In this document: one piece after another, positions 9,809 through 18,650 of the stretch
Layout of the letters: each line of letters begins with the position of its first letter
Position numbering within the stretch: position 1 is the first letter of the stretch
NCBI GenBank assembly: GCA_026710155.1
Contig: JAPORQ010000078.1
Coordinates: 1-55,534 of the forward strand
Source of the DNA: Paracoccaceae bacterium
GTDB taxonomy: Bacteria > Pseudomonadota > Alphaproteobacteria > Rhodobacterales > Rhodobacteraceae
DNA length: 55,534 bases
Direction of reading: 5' to 3'
The notes under the pieces: model-generated
Databases searched by the model: none
What the model saw: only the letters and a program-made list of their open reading frames with translations
Told to the model about the DNA's origin: nothing
Made by a program: the position numbers and the translations under genes

Positions 9809-10048
9809 TCAGTTTTTTTGAATCAAGAATTTGCTATTGCCATTTGCTTCTTGCTTTAGAAGTAAATGACCAGATTCACGACAGTAATTGGGTATGTCAA
9901 TGGATGCTACAGGATCATCAGATATGATTTCCAGTAAATCTCCCTGGTTCAATCCCTTGATGGTTTTTTGAATTTTGAGTACCGGAAGCGGGCACAACAA
10001 TCCCGTCGTGTCAAGTTTGGCAATTTTATTGTTATTGGAGTTTGGCAC
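9809..10048 (-). CDS. TusA-family sulfur carrier protein
   Basis: This is a 79-residue cytosolic protein of the TusA/SirA fold. The signature LDTTGLLCPLPVLK near residues 12-25 includes the CPxP motif whose cysteine carries persulfide sulfur, and an ISDDP turn follows as in the family. Homologues relay sulfur for tRNA thiolation, molybdenum cofactor or sulfur oxidation; the sequence does not say which applies here. The reading frame begins at a GTG (10046-10048) with no strong ribosome site. It ends 18 bp from the convergent oxidoreductase gene. Confidence 0.85.
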   Translation of the reverse strand: MPNSNNNKIAKLDTTGLLCPLPVLKIQKTIKGLNQGDLLEIISDDPVASIDIPNYCRESGHLLLKQEANGNSKFLIQKN

Positions 10049-10221
10049 TGCAAACCGTAGAACTTGTTCGATAGGGGTGGTTTTCTGATACAGTAGAATT
10101 CACGTATATTTTTTCCTCAAAACCGGACTTTGCTTTTTTATTCAAATCTGTCTATCTTCCAACCATTAATGTGTATTGATTGTACTTTGGTAATGATAAC
10201 CTGGTTATGCCTTTGTTAAGT

Positions 10222-10389
10222 GGATTATATACTTAAGTGACCATTGCAGGATCTAACCTGCTTTTGTTTTGGATTTTGCTTATGCCAATATCGAGTTGAT
10301 TTTGGTTCGGCTTTCAACAAAGGTCTCGTTAACATTGATGATTCACAGTTTTTCAAATTTGAAAGAATGGTCACTTAAGTATATAATCC
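10222..10389. repeat. 168-bp MITE-like element with 24-bp perfect inverted repeats
   Basis: Bases 10222-10245 and 10366-10389 are perfect inverted complements, beginning GGATTATATACTTAAGTGAC. The interior holds no open frame of note. The TTATATAC core is shared with the elements at 4352 and 42799, while the rest of the arm is different. The element lies in the 475-bp gap between the TusA-like gene and the Uma2-like gene. A stem of this length would also fold strongly if transcribed. Confidence 0.8.
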
Positions 10390-10522
10390 CCTTTCTTACG
10401 GAAAGAAATGAGGCAGATCAACTATGGATATTATGTTAGTGAAAGCTTAATGGAAATGGTATAATGCCAATCATATTTTAAATATGAGCTTTGAAGTAAA
10501 CATAAACTGATTACCGGATGTC

Positions 10523-11251
10523 ATGACAACCAAATCATTTGAATATCATGTTTTAGGTCCTCTGGGCTCTGATTTCTGGCAAATCAAGGTTCCGCCCGAA
10601 CTGGTCCCGGCCATGGCAATGGAGATAGATTGGAACCGTTTGGGCAGGCGTGTGATGATTGATGTCAGGGAGGGTATCATTGCATGGATGAATCCATCAG
10701 GACCACATGAGGTACTCGGTGATGCTTCCGATAAGGTAATTGAGTGGACAGGACAACTTTCGGGATTAAGTACCAGATCCATGCGTGGAACTCGTTGGAA
10801 GGGACCCGATGATCCAAAAAATACTGGCATTGAAGCTGATGCAGCCTTTTACATTGGGATCAATGCAGAGTGTTGGTATAAAGCCAGAAGGAGTGGATTG
10901 AAGGCGGTTGGGGTATTCGAGGACAAAACGCCACCCGATCTGGTGGTTGAAATAGAAGTAATTCATCTTGACGTCAACAAACTCAACCGTTATGCCAAAT
11001 TGGGAATTCGTGAAATGTGGCGGGTTGAAAGAAATATCGAAGATGAGAAGGTGTTGGTGGCGATACTGGATTTGCAGGCTGATGGTGGTCCACAAGAAGA
11101 AAATAAATCAAAGGTTTTGGAAGGGTTGACTACAGCCAATCTACCCCAAGCTTTTGAGCTGGCCGAATATGGTCAAATCCAGACTCTCCAAAACATGTTG
11201 GCTACAGAACTTGCTATCTCGCCAGACCTAAATCTGGAATCAGGTTCTTAA
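10523..11251 (+). CDS. Uma2-family (DUF820) PD-(D/E)xK nuclease-like protein
   Basis: The 242-residue product carries the Uma2/DUF820 pattern. GIEADAAFYIG (about residues 107-117) supplies the upstream acid, PPDLVVEIEVIHLD (about 139-152) gives the PD...ExE core, and KLNRYAKLGIREMWRV (about 155-170) follows as in the family. This is a restriction-endonuclease fold, but cellular roles are largely unknown. The start is an ATG at 10523. A TATAAT at 10460-10465 could be a -10 box, without a convincing -35. It stands alone next to an inverted-repeat element, and such genes are much commoner in cyanobacteria and planctomycetes than in alphaproteobacteria. Horizontal acquisition is therefore plausible but not shown. 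Confidence 0.8.
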   Translation: MTTKSFEYHVLGPLGSDFWQIKVPPELVPAMAMEIDWNRLGRRVMIDVREGIIAWMNPSGPHEVLGDASDKVIEWTGQLSGLSTRSMRGTRWKGPDDPKNTGIEADAAFYIGINAECWYKARRSGLKAVGVFEDKTPPDLVVEIEVIHLDVNKLNRYAKLGIREMWRVERNIEDEKVLVAILDLQADGGPQEENKSKVLEGLTTANLPQAFELAEYGQIQTLQNMLATELAISPDLNLESGS

Positions 11252-11627
11252 TAGATACAGGCAGAGATGTAGATGGAACTTGTATCATGTTTTTAGCATA
11301 ACATACTTCAAGGTAAGGTTCAGATTTGCCCCAAGACCCCAAATCCTTATAATGGCCAGTCTATTATCCTTATGGTGATATATATTTTTGGAAACACTTG
11401 GCTAACATCATTGTGATTTACCTTCGGGAATATTTGAAATAGAATATCTCAAACACAGATATCCCATCAAGCATACTTCAGGCAGGTATTTTCGTTGATG
11501 AATACCAGATTCATGCATATCAGTCTTATTTTATTACAACCGAGTGGGGGTATCAATGATTGCACAACACGGATATTTTGCTGTCAGCACTGAATAATTT
11601 CATGAAGGTTTAGGTAAAGTCAAAATT
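11252..11627. other. 376-bp intergenic region, nothing recognised
   Basis: This AT-rich spacer between the Uma2-like and CcdA-like genes has no open frame, long repeat or obvious promoter that I can support. It presumably holds the promoter of the downstream membrane-protein gene. Confidence 0.5.
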
Positions 11628-12371
11628 ATGGAAATTCTAGATTCTGGCATGTTGCTATCTATTCTGATAGCCTTTACGGCTGGAGTATTGAGCTTTGTTT
11701 CACCATGCGTACTGCCGGTTGTGCCTCCCTATCTTGCCTTTATAAGTGGAGTTTCATTTTCGGAAATGAATTCCCGTAAGGGTAACAGGAACCAGGTGGT
11801 GTATTCAGCCCTATTCTTTTTCCTGGGCCTTTCATTTGTCTTTCTTGTATTGGGTTTTACTGTTTCGACCCTCGGGAGGTTTTTCCTGCAAAACCAAGTT
11901 ATTTTTGGTCAAATTGCCGGGGGAATCATCATCATATTCGGGCTTCATTTTCTGGGACTATTCAGAATTTCCATACTGGACCGCGAATTCAGATTCAATC
12001 TGGGAAACAAGGGGGGTAAATCATTAAGCGCATTTGTCCTTGGACTGGCCTTTGCTTTTGGTTGGGTGCCTTGCATCGGTCCACAACTCGGTGCCATTCT
12101 GTCCTTGGCAGCTCAGGAAAGCTCCGTGGTCAAGGGAACCTTTCTGTTGGGGGTGTATGCTATGGGGCTTGGTCTCCCCTTCGTCTTGGCTGCCTTTTTC
12201 ATCAACAGTTTCATTGATTTTTCAAACCGGATAAAAAGGCATTTCAGACTGATCGAAATAATTATCGGTATCATCCTCATTGTGGTTGGCGGTTTGTTGC
12301 TCACCAACAGGTTTTCGGTTCTTTCCTATTGGTTGCTTGAAAACATACCCTGGCTGGCAATGGTGGGTTAA
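11628..12371 (+). CDS. ccdA: CcdA-like cytochrome c biogenesis / thiol-disulfide membrane protein
   Basis: The 247-residue protein has six hydrophobic segments and belongs to the CcdA/DsbD transmembrane family, which carries reducing equivalents from cytoplasmic thioredoxin across the inner membrane. The two redox cysteines are visible: Cys27 in FVSPCVLPVVPP and Cys149 in GWVPCIGPQLG, in symmetric positions in the two three-helix halves. The length fits stand-alone CcdA and not DsbD, which has extra periplasmic domains. The partner thioredoxin is not adjacent. The gene converges on the dehydrogenase operon with a 30-bp gap. Confidence 0.9.
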   Translation: MEILDSGMLLSILIAFTAGVLSFVSPCVLPVVPPYLAFISGVSFSEMNSRKGNRNQVVYSALFFFLGLSFVFLVLGFTVSTLGRFFLQNQVIFGQIAGGIIIIFGLHFLGLFRISILDREFRFNLGNKGGKSLSAFVLGLAFAFGWVPCIGPQLGAILSLAAQESSVVKGTFLLGVYAMGLGLPFVLAAFFINSFIDFSNRIKRHFRLIEIIIGIILIVVGGLLLTNRFSVLSYWLLENIPWLAMVG

Positions 12372-12401
12372 AGCAAACCAACTTCTCAAAAAGCCACAGG
12401 A

Positions 12402-14852
12402 TCAATTTTTCATTCTGGAGTGAGTGGGATCAAACAATGGTTTGATACTTGGTTTGGCCTTAAATCTGGCACCTGCGATTTCAATATCATAATCAGAACT
12501 CAACAGATTCTCTGCAGTTTCTCCATTCATAGGTACATAACCCATACCGATGGAAGCTCCTAAATGATGACCGTAGCTGCCGGAAGATAAATATCCAACA
12601 ATTTCCTTATCCCTGACGATGGGTTCATTGTGATAGAGAAGGGGGATGGGATCTTCCAGAATGAATTGCAGCAACATTTTATCCAAGCCGGTTTCCTTCT
12701 TTCGGATTACCGCTTCCTTGCCAATAAAGTCTTCCTTGGATGTCTTTACCGCAAAACCGAGACCTGCTTCCAAAACATGATCCTCGGCGGTAATGTCATG
12801 GCCGAAATGACGAAACCCCTTTTCTGATCTGCAACTATCCATCATGTGAAGACCACATAGTTTCAAATCCAGGGAATTGCCTTGTTCAAGAATCACATCA
12901 AAGACGTGAGAGGCCATATCGGTGGCAATGTAAATTTCCCAACCCAATTCCCCAACATAGGAAACACGGTGTGCGCGTGCCTGACCCAATCCAATCTCGA
13001 TTTCACTGGCAGTACCGAACGGAAAAGCATCATTGGAAAAGTCGTTGGGTGAAACCTGTTCAAGCAATTGACGTGAATTTGGCCCCATTAGTGCCAAGGT
13101 TCCCTCACTTGAGGTTAAATCGGTAATCACGACATTGAAGTGCTTGGCAAAATGGACAAGATGGGCCTGGTCGGCCAGTCTTGTTGCAGCAGGAGTGACA
13201 ACCAGATATTTTTGTTCGGCCAGTCTGGTTATGGTAACATCAGCTTCAATACCTCCATTGGTGTTGAGAAATTGGGTATAAACAATTTTACCGTTTGGTA
13301 TTGATAAGTCAGCACCACAAACATGGTTCAGGAATTTTTCCGAGTCGCTTCCCTGGACCAGCAACTTGCCGAAAGAGGACATGTCGTAAAGACCTATGTT
13401 GTTACGTATGGCCTTATGTTCCTCAGCCCAGTTGTCAAACCAGTTTTGTCTTTTCCAGCCATATTCATAGGAAGGAGTTTGATCCTTTCTGGCAAACCAA
13501 TTGGCTCTTTCCCAGCCAGCCAGTTCACCCATTACGGCACCGTTTTCAACCAGCCGGTCATGGAAGGGCGTTCTTCGAATACCCCTGGCAGTATTCTTTT
13601 GGCGATATGGGAAGTGGTCGGCGAACAACAATCCCAAGGTCTCCGATACCCTTCGATAAAGATAGGTTTTGTTTCCCTGAAAGGGTTGGACTCTGGAAAT
13701 ATCGACATCTCCGAGATCAAAGGGCTTTTCATTATCTTGCATCCATTGGGCCAGGGCAAATCCTGCTCCTCCGGCAGAAGCTATACCCACCGAGTTAAAA
13801 CCACAGGCAACAAAATAGTTCTCGATTTCAGGTGCTTTCCCCAGATAATACGCATTGTCTGGAGTGAAACTTTCCGGTCCATTGAAAAAAGTATGGATAC
13901 CAGCACTTTCCAAAATGGGCAGCCTGTTTATGGCCATTTCCAATACAGGCTCAAAATGATCAAAATCCTCTGGGAGTTGGTCAAACTCAAAATCTTCAGG
14001 AATACCGTCCATTCCCCAGGGTTTGGCAATTGGTTCAAAAGCACCAACCAGAAGTTTGCCGGCATCTTCCTTGTAGTAGGCGTGTTCATCAGGGACTCTG
14101 AGGACCGGCAGGCGGGTTAATCCCTCAACGGGTTCAGTCACGATATAAAAGTGTTCGCAGGCATGCAAGGGAACATTTACACCCGCCATCAAACCGATTT
14201 CCCTTCCCCACATGCCACCGCAATTAACTACATATTCACAATTGATGGTTCCACTTTCCTCGTTGTTTTCCCAGGAAACCGAGGGCACCCGCCTATTTTC
14301 ACTGGCACAGCCTGTAACCTTGGTACCCTCAATTATTTTTACACCAAATTGTCTGGCTCCCTTGGCAAGTGCCTGGCAAATATTTGCAGGATCACCCTGG
14401 CCATCCAGGGGCAGGTAAACACCTCCAATTACATCCTTGTGGTTGATATGGGGGTATCTTGCCTTGACCTCATCTGGCGCAATTTCCTCTATTTCCACAC
14501 CGAAGGCTCTTGCCATTGAGGCAGAACGATAGATTTCCTCCTTGCGGTCTTCGGTCAAGGCAACGGTAATGGATCCAGTTCTAACAAACCCCGTTGCAAC
14601 ACCAGTTTCTTCTTCCAAAGTACCATAAAGCTCTTGGGAATACCTCGCCAGTTTGGTCATATTGGCTGTTGCGCGCAACTGGCCAATCAAACCTGCCGCA
14701 TGCCAGGTTGTACCACAAGCCAGTTTTTTCCGTTCAAGCAGAACAATATCTTGCCATCCCAGTTTTCCAAGATGATAAGCTACCGAACAACCTACAACAC
14801 CTCCGCCTATGATTACCACGCTGGCATTTTGGGGAATGAAAGAGTTACTCAT
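12402..14852 (-). CDS. Dimethylglycine/sarcosine dehydrogenase-like flavoprotein (second gene of pair)
   Basis: This 816-residue cytoplasmic enzyme has an N-terminal DAO-type FAD domain (GGGVVG dinucleotide motif at residues 16-21) and the TTWHAAGL segment near residue 50, whose histidine is the covalent FAD attachment site in characterised relatives. A linker follows, then a C-terminal GcvT/aminomethyltransferase domain (from about residue 430 to the end) that binds tetrahydrofolate. Family members demethylate dimethylglycine, sarcosine or other N-methyl compounds and pass the one-carbon unit to folate. Exact substrate cannot be read from sequence. It starts 35 bp after the stop of its paralogue, so the two are probably co-transcribed. 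The start is an ATG. Confidence 0.88.
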   Translation of the reverse strand: MSNSFIPQNASVVIIGGGVVGCSVAYHLGKLGWQDIVLLERKKLACGTTWHAAGLIGQLRATANMTKLARYSQELYGTLEEETGVATGFVRTGSITVALTEDRKEEIYRSASMARAFGVEIEEIAPDEVKARYPHINHKDVIGGVYLPLDGQGDPANICQALAKGARQFGVKIIEGTKVTGCASENRRVPSVSWENNEESGTINCEYVVNCGGMWGREIGLMAGVNVPLHACEHFYIVTEPVEGLTRLPVLRVPDEHAYYKEDAGKLLVGAFEPIAKPWGMDGIPEDFEFDQLPEDFDHFEPVLEMAINRLPILESAGIHTFFNGPESFTPDNAYYLGKAPEIENYFVACGFNSVGIASAGGAGFALAQWMQDNEKPFDLGDVDISRVQPFQGNKTYLYRRVSETLGLLFADHFPYRQKNTARGIRRTPFHDRLVENGAVMGELAGWERANWFARKDQTPSYEYGWKRQNWFDNWAEEHKAIRNNIGLYDMSSFGKLLVQGSDSEKFLNHVCGADLSIPNGKIVYTQFLNTNGGIEADVTITRLAEQKYLVVTPAATRLADQAHLVHFAKHFNVVITDLTSSEGTLALMGPNSRQLLEQVSPNDFSNDAFPFGTASEIEIGLGQARAHRVSYVGELGWEIYIATDMASHVFDVILEQGNSLDLKLCGLHMMDSCRSEKGFRHFGHDITAEDHVLEAGLGFAVKTSKEDFIGKEAVIRKKETGLDKMLLQFILEDPIPLLYHNEPIVRDKEIVGYLSSGSYGHHLGASIGMGYVPMNGETAENLLSSDYDIEIAGARFKAKPSIKPLFDPTHSRMKN

Positions 14853-14887
14853 GGTTTTTTTCCAACTTTGACAAGAAAGTGATGTGG

Positions 14888-17332
14888 TCAGGATTTCAAA
14901 CGGCTATGGGTAGGATCGTACAAGCCATTGCCACCCTGTACGACTGCAGGATACATTTCACCGAATACATCAACCATTAGTTCAGTTCCTGGTTTGACCA
15001 GATCAGCTCTCAAAATTGCCAATGCGATATTCTTTTTTACCCTGTAGCCCCAGGAACCGGAAGTCGTTTCTCCAACCATTGCCCCATCATGCCACAATGT
15101 TGACATATAGGGTGTATCATATTCATCCTGTTCTATTGTCAATACCGCAAAGCGTTTTTTGCTGCCAGACTGTCTTTCTATCAGTAGGGCCTTTTTCCCG
15201 GGGAATTCCTGGGACTTGTCAAACTTGACAAATCGATCAAGGGAACTTTCAAGGAGTGAATAATCCGTTGAGAGGTCACCCTTCCAGGCTCGGAAACCCT
15301 TTTCTATCCTGAGTGAATTCAGGGCATACATTCCAAAAGGTTTTACCTTTTCTTCACACAGGGTATCATAGATATCGGGAACATGATCATTTCGGGAATG
15401 GATTTCCCAGCCCAATTCGCCTGCAAAGCTGACACGAACCAAGGTTACGGGCTTTCCGACAACTTCGGCAGTTTGGTGGCTTAACCAGGGCAGGCTTAAA
15501 TCCGCATTCGAAATTTTATGAAACACCTCTTTGGATTTGGGGCCGGAAACCACCAAGGTGGAAAATTGATCAGTAACATCTGCAAGTTTCAGATTTGAAG
15601 GCAAATCCATTTTCAGAACCTCATAATCATGCCATTGTGCTGTGGCGGCGGTAATGAGGGTAAAAGAGTTTTCGCCATGTCTCAAGATTGACATTTCAGT
15701 TAAAACCCGACCTTTGTTCGTAGGAAAATACCCCAGATTCATTCGTCCAATTTTCGGTAAACTTCCAGCAATCCTGGTTGCCAACCATTCTGATGCACCA
15801 TCTCCGTTCAGATTGAATCTAGCAAATCCCGGCAAATCCAAAACACCCACAGATTCATGAACAGCTTCGCATTCCTGCCTTATCCTTGGTTCCCAAGGCC
15901 CTTTTCTGTACCAGGTCAAGGTTGCTTCTTCGGTTTTATCATCTTCAGGATGGGCAAACCAATTCGCACGTTCCCACCCATTGTATACCCCCATCTGTCC
16001 GCCAAGGGCAACTATCTTGTCATGGATTGGTGATAATTTTTTATTTCTGGCAGACGGCCATTCATGGTATGGAAAATGGATGGCATACTCGTTTCCATAA
16101 ACTTCCCTCGCCTTGGCTTCGCAATAACTTTGATCTGTATAATCCGTGTATCTACGGGGATCACAGGACCACATATCCCATTCTGTCTGTCCTTCTGCAA
16201 TCCATTCTGCCAAGACTTTTCCGGCACCGCCAGCCTGTGCAATTCCAAAGGTAAATACACAACATTCGAAGGCATTGCGTACACCAGGCATGGGGCCAAT
16301 CAATGGATTGCCGTCCGGAGCATAGGGAATGGGACCATTGATTACATTCTGTATTCCGGCTTTACCAAGTAATGGAACCCTGTTGCAGGCATCCTCGATA
16401 TAGAATTCCAGACGTTCGGTATCACTTTCAAAAAGCTGGAAGGAGAAATCATCAGGCATGGGAGCTCTTTCCAAATTCCAATGTGTTAAACAATTCCTTT
16501 CATATGGTCCAAGATTCAATCCATTTTTTTCTTGGCGAAGGTAATAGGAGATATCCACATCCCGCAACAATGGCAGTTTTTTTCCTTCCTGCTTTGTCCA
16601 CTCTTTCAACTCGGGTATTTCCTCGGTTAGGATATACTGATGACTCATGGTCGCCATCGGAACCTTGCGTCCTCCAAAGGGAAGAAAATAGTCTCCGACC
16701 CTTTTTGAATAATACCCGGCCGAATTAACGACAATTTCACACCTGATGTTTCCCTCAGGGGTATGGACAATCCACTCATTGTTTTCCCTGGAAATAAATG
16801 TCACTTCAGTATTCTGGAATATCTTTGCACCCAGGTTTCTTGCTCCCTTGGCCATAGCCTGGGTCAATTGAGCCGGATCAATATCCCCGTCATTGGGGTC
16901 GTACAAGGCGCCAATCAAGTCGTGGGTTTCAATAAATGGATATAGTTCCTTGATTTCATCAAGATCAAGAATGGATAGGTTGAGGCCCTGGTATTTTCCC
17001 ATTCCCACGGCACGATGGAATTCCTTCAGGCGATTTTTAGTATGAGCCAGTCTTATCGAACCTGTAACATGGTAATTCATGGGATAATCCACTTTAGTAC
17101 CCAAGATTCTGTAAAGTTCTGCGGAATAGCGCTGAAGATTCATGATTGACCAACTACCTGAAAAGGTGGGAACATTACCTGCTGCATGCCAGGTTGAACC
17201 AGCCGTCAGTTGATTTTTTTCAAGCAGAAGGGCATCATTCCAGCCCCTTTTGCACAAATGGTACAATGCCGATGTTCCAACGGCACCTCCACCGATAATA
17301 ATTACCCGTGCTGCGGTAGGTAGTTCAGGCAT
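14888..17332 (-). CDS. Dimethylglycine/sarcosine dehydrogenase-like flavoprotein (first gene of pair)
   Basis: This 814-residue protein has the same architecture as the gene that follows it: a GGGAVG FAD motif near residues 14-19, STWHAAGN near residue 50 with the likely covalent-flavin histidine, and a GcvT-like folate domain in the C-terminal half. The two proteins are clearly paralogous but well diverged, so they probably act on different methylated amines or successive steps such as dimethylglycine then sarcosine. It begins at ATG 17332, after a 760-bp gap, and is likely the first gene of the two-gene operon. No dedicated regulator is next to it. Confidence 0.88.
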   Translation of the reverse strand: MPELPTAARVIIIGGGAVGTSALYHLCKRGWNDALLLEKNQLTAGSTWHAAGNVPTFSGSWSIMNLQRYSAELYRILGTKVDYPMNYHVTGSIRLAHTKNRLKEFHRAVGMGKYQGLNLSILDLDEIKELYPFIETHDLIGALYDPNDGDIDPAQLTQAMAKGARNLGAKIFQNTEVTFISRENNEWIVHTPEGNIRCEIVVNSAGYYSKRVGDYFLPFGGRKVPMATMSHQYILTEEIPELKEWTKQEGKKLPLLRDVDISYYLRQEKNGLNLGPYERNCLTHWNLERAPMPDDFSFQLFESDTERLEFYIEDACNRVPLLGKAGIQNVINGPIPYAPDGNPLIGPMPGVRNAFECCVFTFGIAQAGGAGKVLAEWIAEGQTEWDMWSCDPRRYTDYTDQSYCEAKAREVYGNEYAIHFPYHEWPSARNKKLSPIHDKIVALGGQMGVYNGWERANWFAHPEDDKTEEATLTWYRKGPWEPRIRQECEAVHESVGVLDLPGFARFNLNGDGASEWLATRIAGSLPKIGRMNLGYFPTNKGRVLTEMSILRHGENSFTLITAATAQWHDYEVLKMDLPSNLKLADVTDQFSTLVVSGPKSKEVFHKISNADLSLPWLSHQTAEVVGKPVTLVRVSFAGELGWEIHSRNDHVPDIYDTLCEEKVKPFGMYALNSLRIEKGFRAWKGDLSTDYSLLESSLDRFVKFDKSQEFPGKKALLIERQSGSKKRFAVLTIEQDEYDTPYMSTLWHDGAMVGETTSGSWGYRVKKNIALAILRADLVKPGTELMVDVFGEMYPAVVQGGNGLYDPTHSRLKS

Positions 17333-18092
17333 ATTCCTTCCCTCAAGAAATCAACAGATATAATGATCAACTAATTGGATTGAATAGCAATTAATTTTTG
17401 TGACTCCAAAAGCAATCACTAGTTTGCCGCAATTTCCACCAAGCAATTGCTTCATAAATGAGGCAACAAGTCAGTAATTGATCTATTAATGAAGCAAATC
17501 AATTAAAACCTATTTGCAAGCAAATCTGGTATCTCACCATCATTGAATTGATTGATGGCGACTCCAACTTTATCCGCGTATCCTCTATCCTGAACCACCT
17601 GTTCATCAACCTGGTTTCCCATTTGAGATACCTCTCCCGCACCCCGATTTCCTTGATCACCTTTTCCAGGGAGGGGCAGCCCCCTCCCCGGGGAATATTC
17701 TATCCTGAATGCCTGCCTTCAACCAGAACGATTACCGCTGCCGAAAAAAGGCAAGGCTGTTGGTCAAGTTGAATTGGTGAATTGACTGCAAAAAATTGCA
17801 AAGAACGAAAGAATGATGGTGGTTTGCAATTGATCTGCTTCAATGATGATTGAGAATATGTGTCTTGTTCAAGCCCGAATCAAATAGCAGCTTAAATATC
17901 GAGCAACAAAAAAGTTTTAAAATCAACCAAATCCCCAAGCTTTTCTGAATGGGGATTTGAATGGATTCGAGGCTTCCGTATTGGCACAAAATGCCGCTGG
18001 ATCTTCAAGATAATCAACCGATTGGAATTTCTCTCAATCAAGGATGTCCAGTACTAAAATGACCCAGCGGGAAAACTCAAGTATTCAAGCTA
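17333..18092. other. 760-bp intergenic region with one unrecognised minus-strand frame
   Basis: The part near the dehydrogenase start should hold that operon's promoter. A minus-strand stretch at about 17499-17703 is open for about 68 codons and has protein-like composition (for example EIGVRERYLKWETR), but I do not recognise it and it has no clear start. It may be a gene relic. The rest shows nothing I can support. Confidence 0.4.
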
Positions 18093-18647
18093 TCAAAACT
18101 TGCCTGCCAGTGGTTTTTGCAAGGGGGCAGGAGTTTTTGACGAATTGGTAGGAGCAGGTTTTTTGGTTTCGCTGTTAATTTCCTTTTTACCAGAAAACCC
18201 GAGCGGCTCTTCGGTTCGTTTTACCGTTCCCTCGAAAATCGCACCCGCCTCGATTGCAATTGAACCATGAATGATATCACCCTGTACCCGGGCAGACTTG
18301 TTCAAACGAATTTTCGAACCGCGAATTTCGCCCTTGACGAATCCTTCCAGGATAGCCTCTTCAGCCCTGATATGACCTTCAATATCTGCTGATTCCCGGA
18401 CCGTTAGTACTCGGGCGGAAATATCACCCTCCACCTTACCTTCAATGAGAATATCATGTTGTGTCTGCAGATTCCCGGAGATCTTGAGATCCTTTGATAT
18501 GACTGAAGGGCTTTTTGAAGTTCGAGACTGGGAAACCGGCCCCGAAGGGGGTGGTCTTTGAATAGAACTAATCTCTGGCATGCTTTCATTCTCCTTTCGT
18601 TGGTTTTTGACAGGTGCTTGACTTTTTTCTTTATTAGATGCAAACAT
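18093..18647 (-). CDS. Bactofilin (polymer-forming cytoskeletal protein)
   Basis: The 184-residue protein has a bactofilin core at about residues 50-145. Short hydrophobic-glycine repeats (GNLQTQHDILIEGKVEGDI, then VRESADIEGHIRAEEAILEG, then ARVQGDIIHGSIAIEAGA) build the beta-helix that polymerises into membrane-associated filaments. Both ends are low-complexity, rich in proline and lysine, as is usual. It follows the M23 peptidase gene with a 3-bp gap. That pairing is common, and in known systems the bactofilin localises the peptidase to shape the cell wall. It is therefore probably part of a local peptidoglycan remodelling unit. Confidence 0.92.
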   Translation of the reverse strand: MFASNKEKSQAPVKNQRKENESMPEISSIQRPPPSGPVSQSRTSKSPSVISKDLKISGNLQTQHDILIEGKVEGDISARVLTVRESADIEGHIRAEEAILEGFVKGEIRGSKIRLNKSARVQGDIIHGSIAIEAGAIFEGTVKRTEEPLGFSGKKEINSETKKPAPTNSSKTPAPLQKPLAGKF

Positions 18648-18650
18648 TTT

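Noticed and set aside
17548-17772. 74-codon plus-strand frame in the intergenic region
   Set aside because: No ribosome site, no family resemblance, and the opposite strand reads more like protein.
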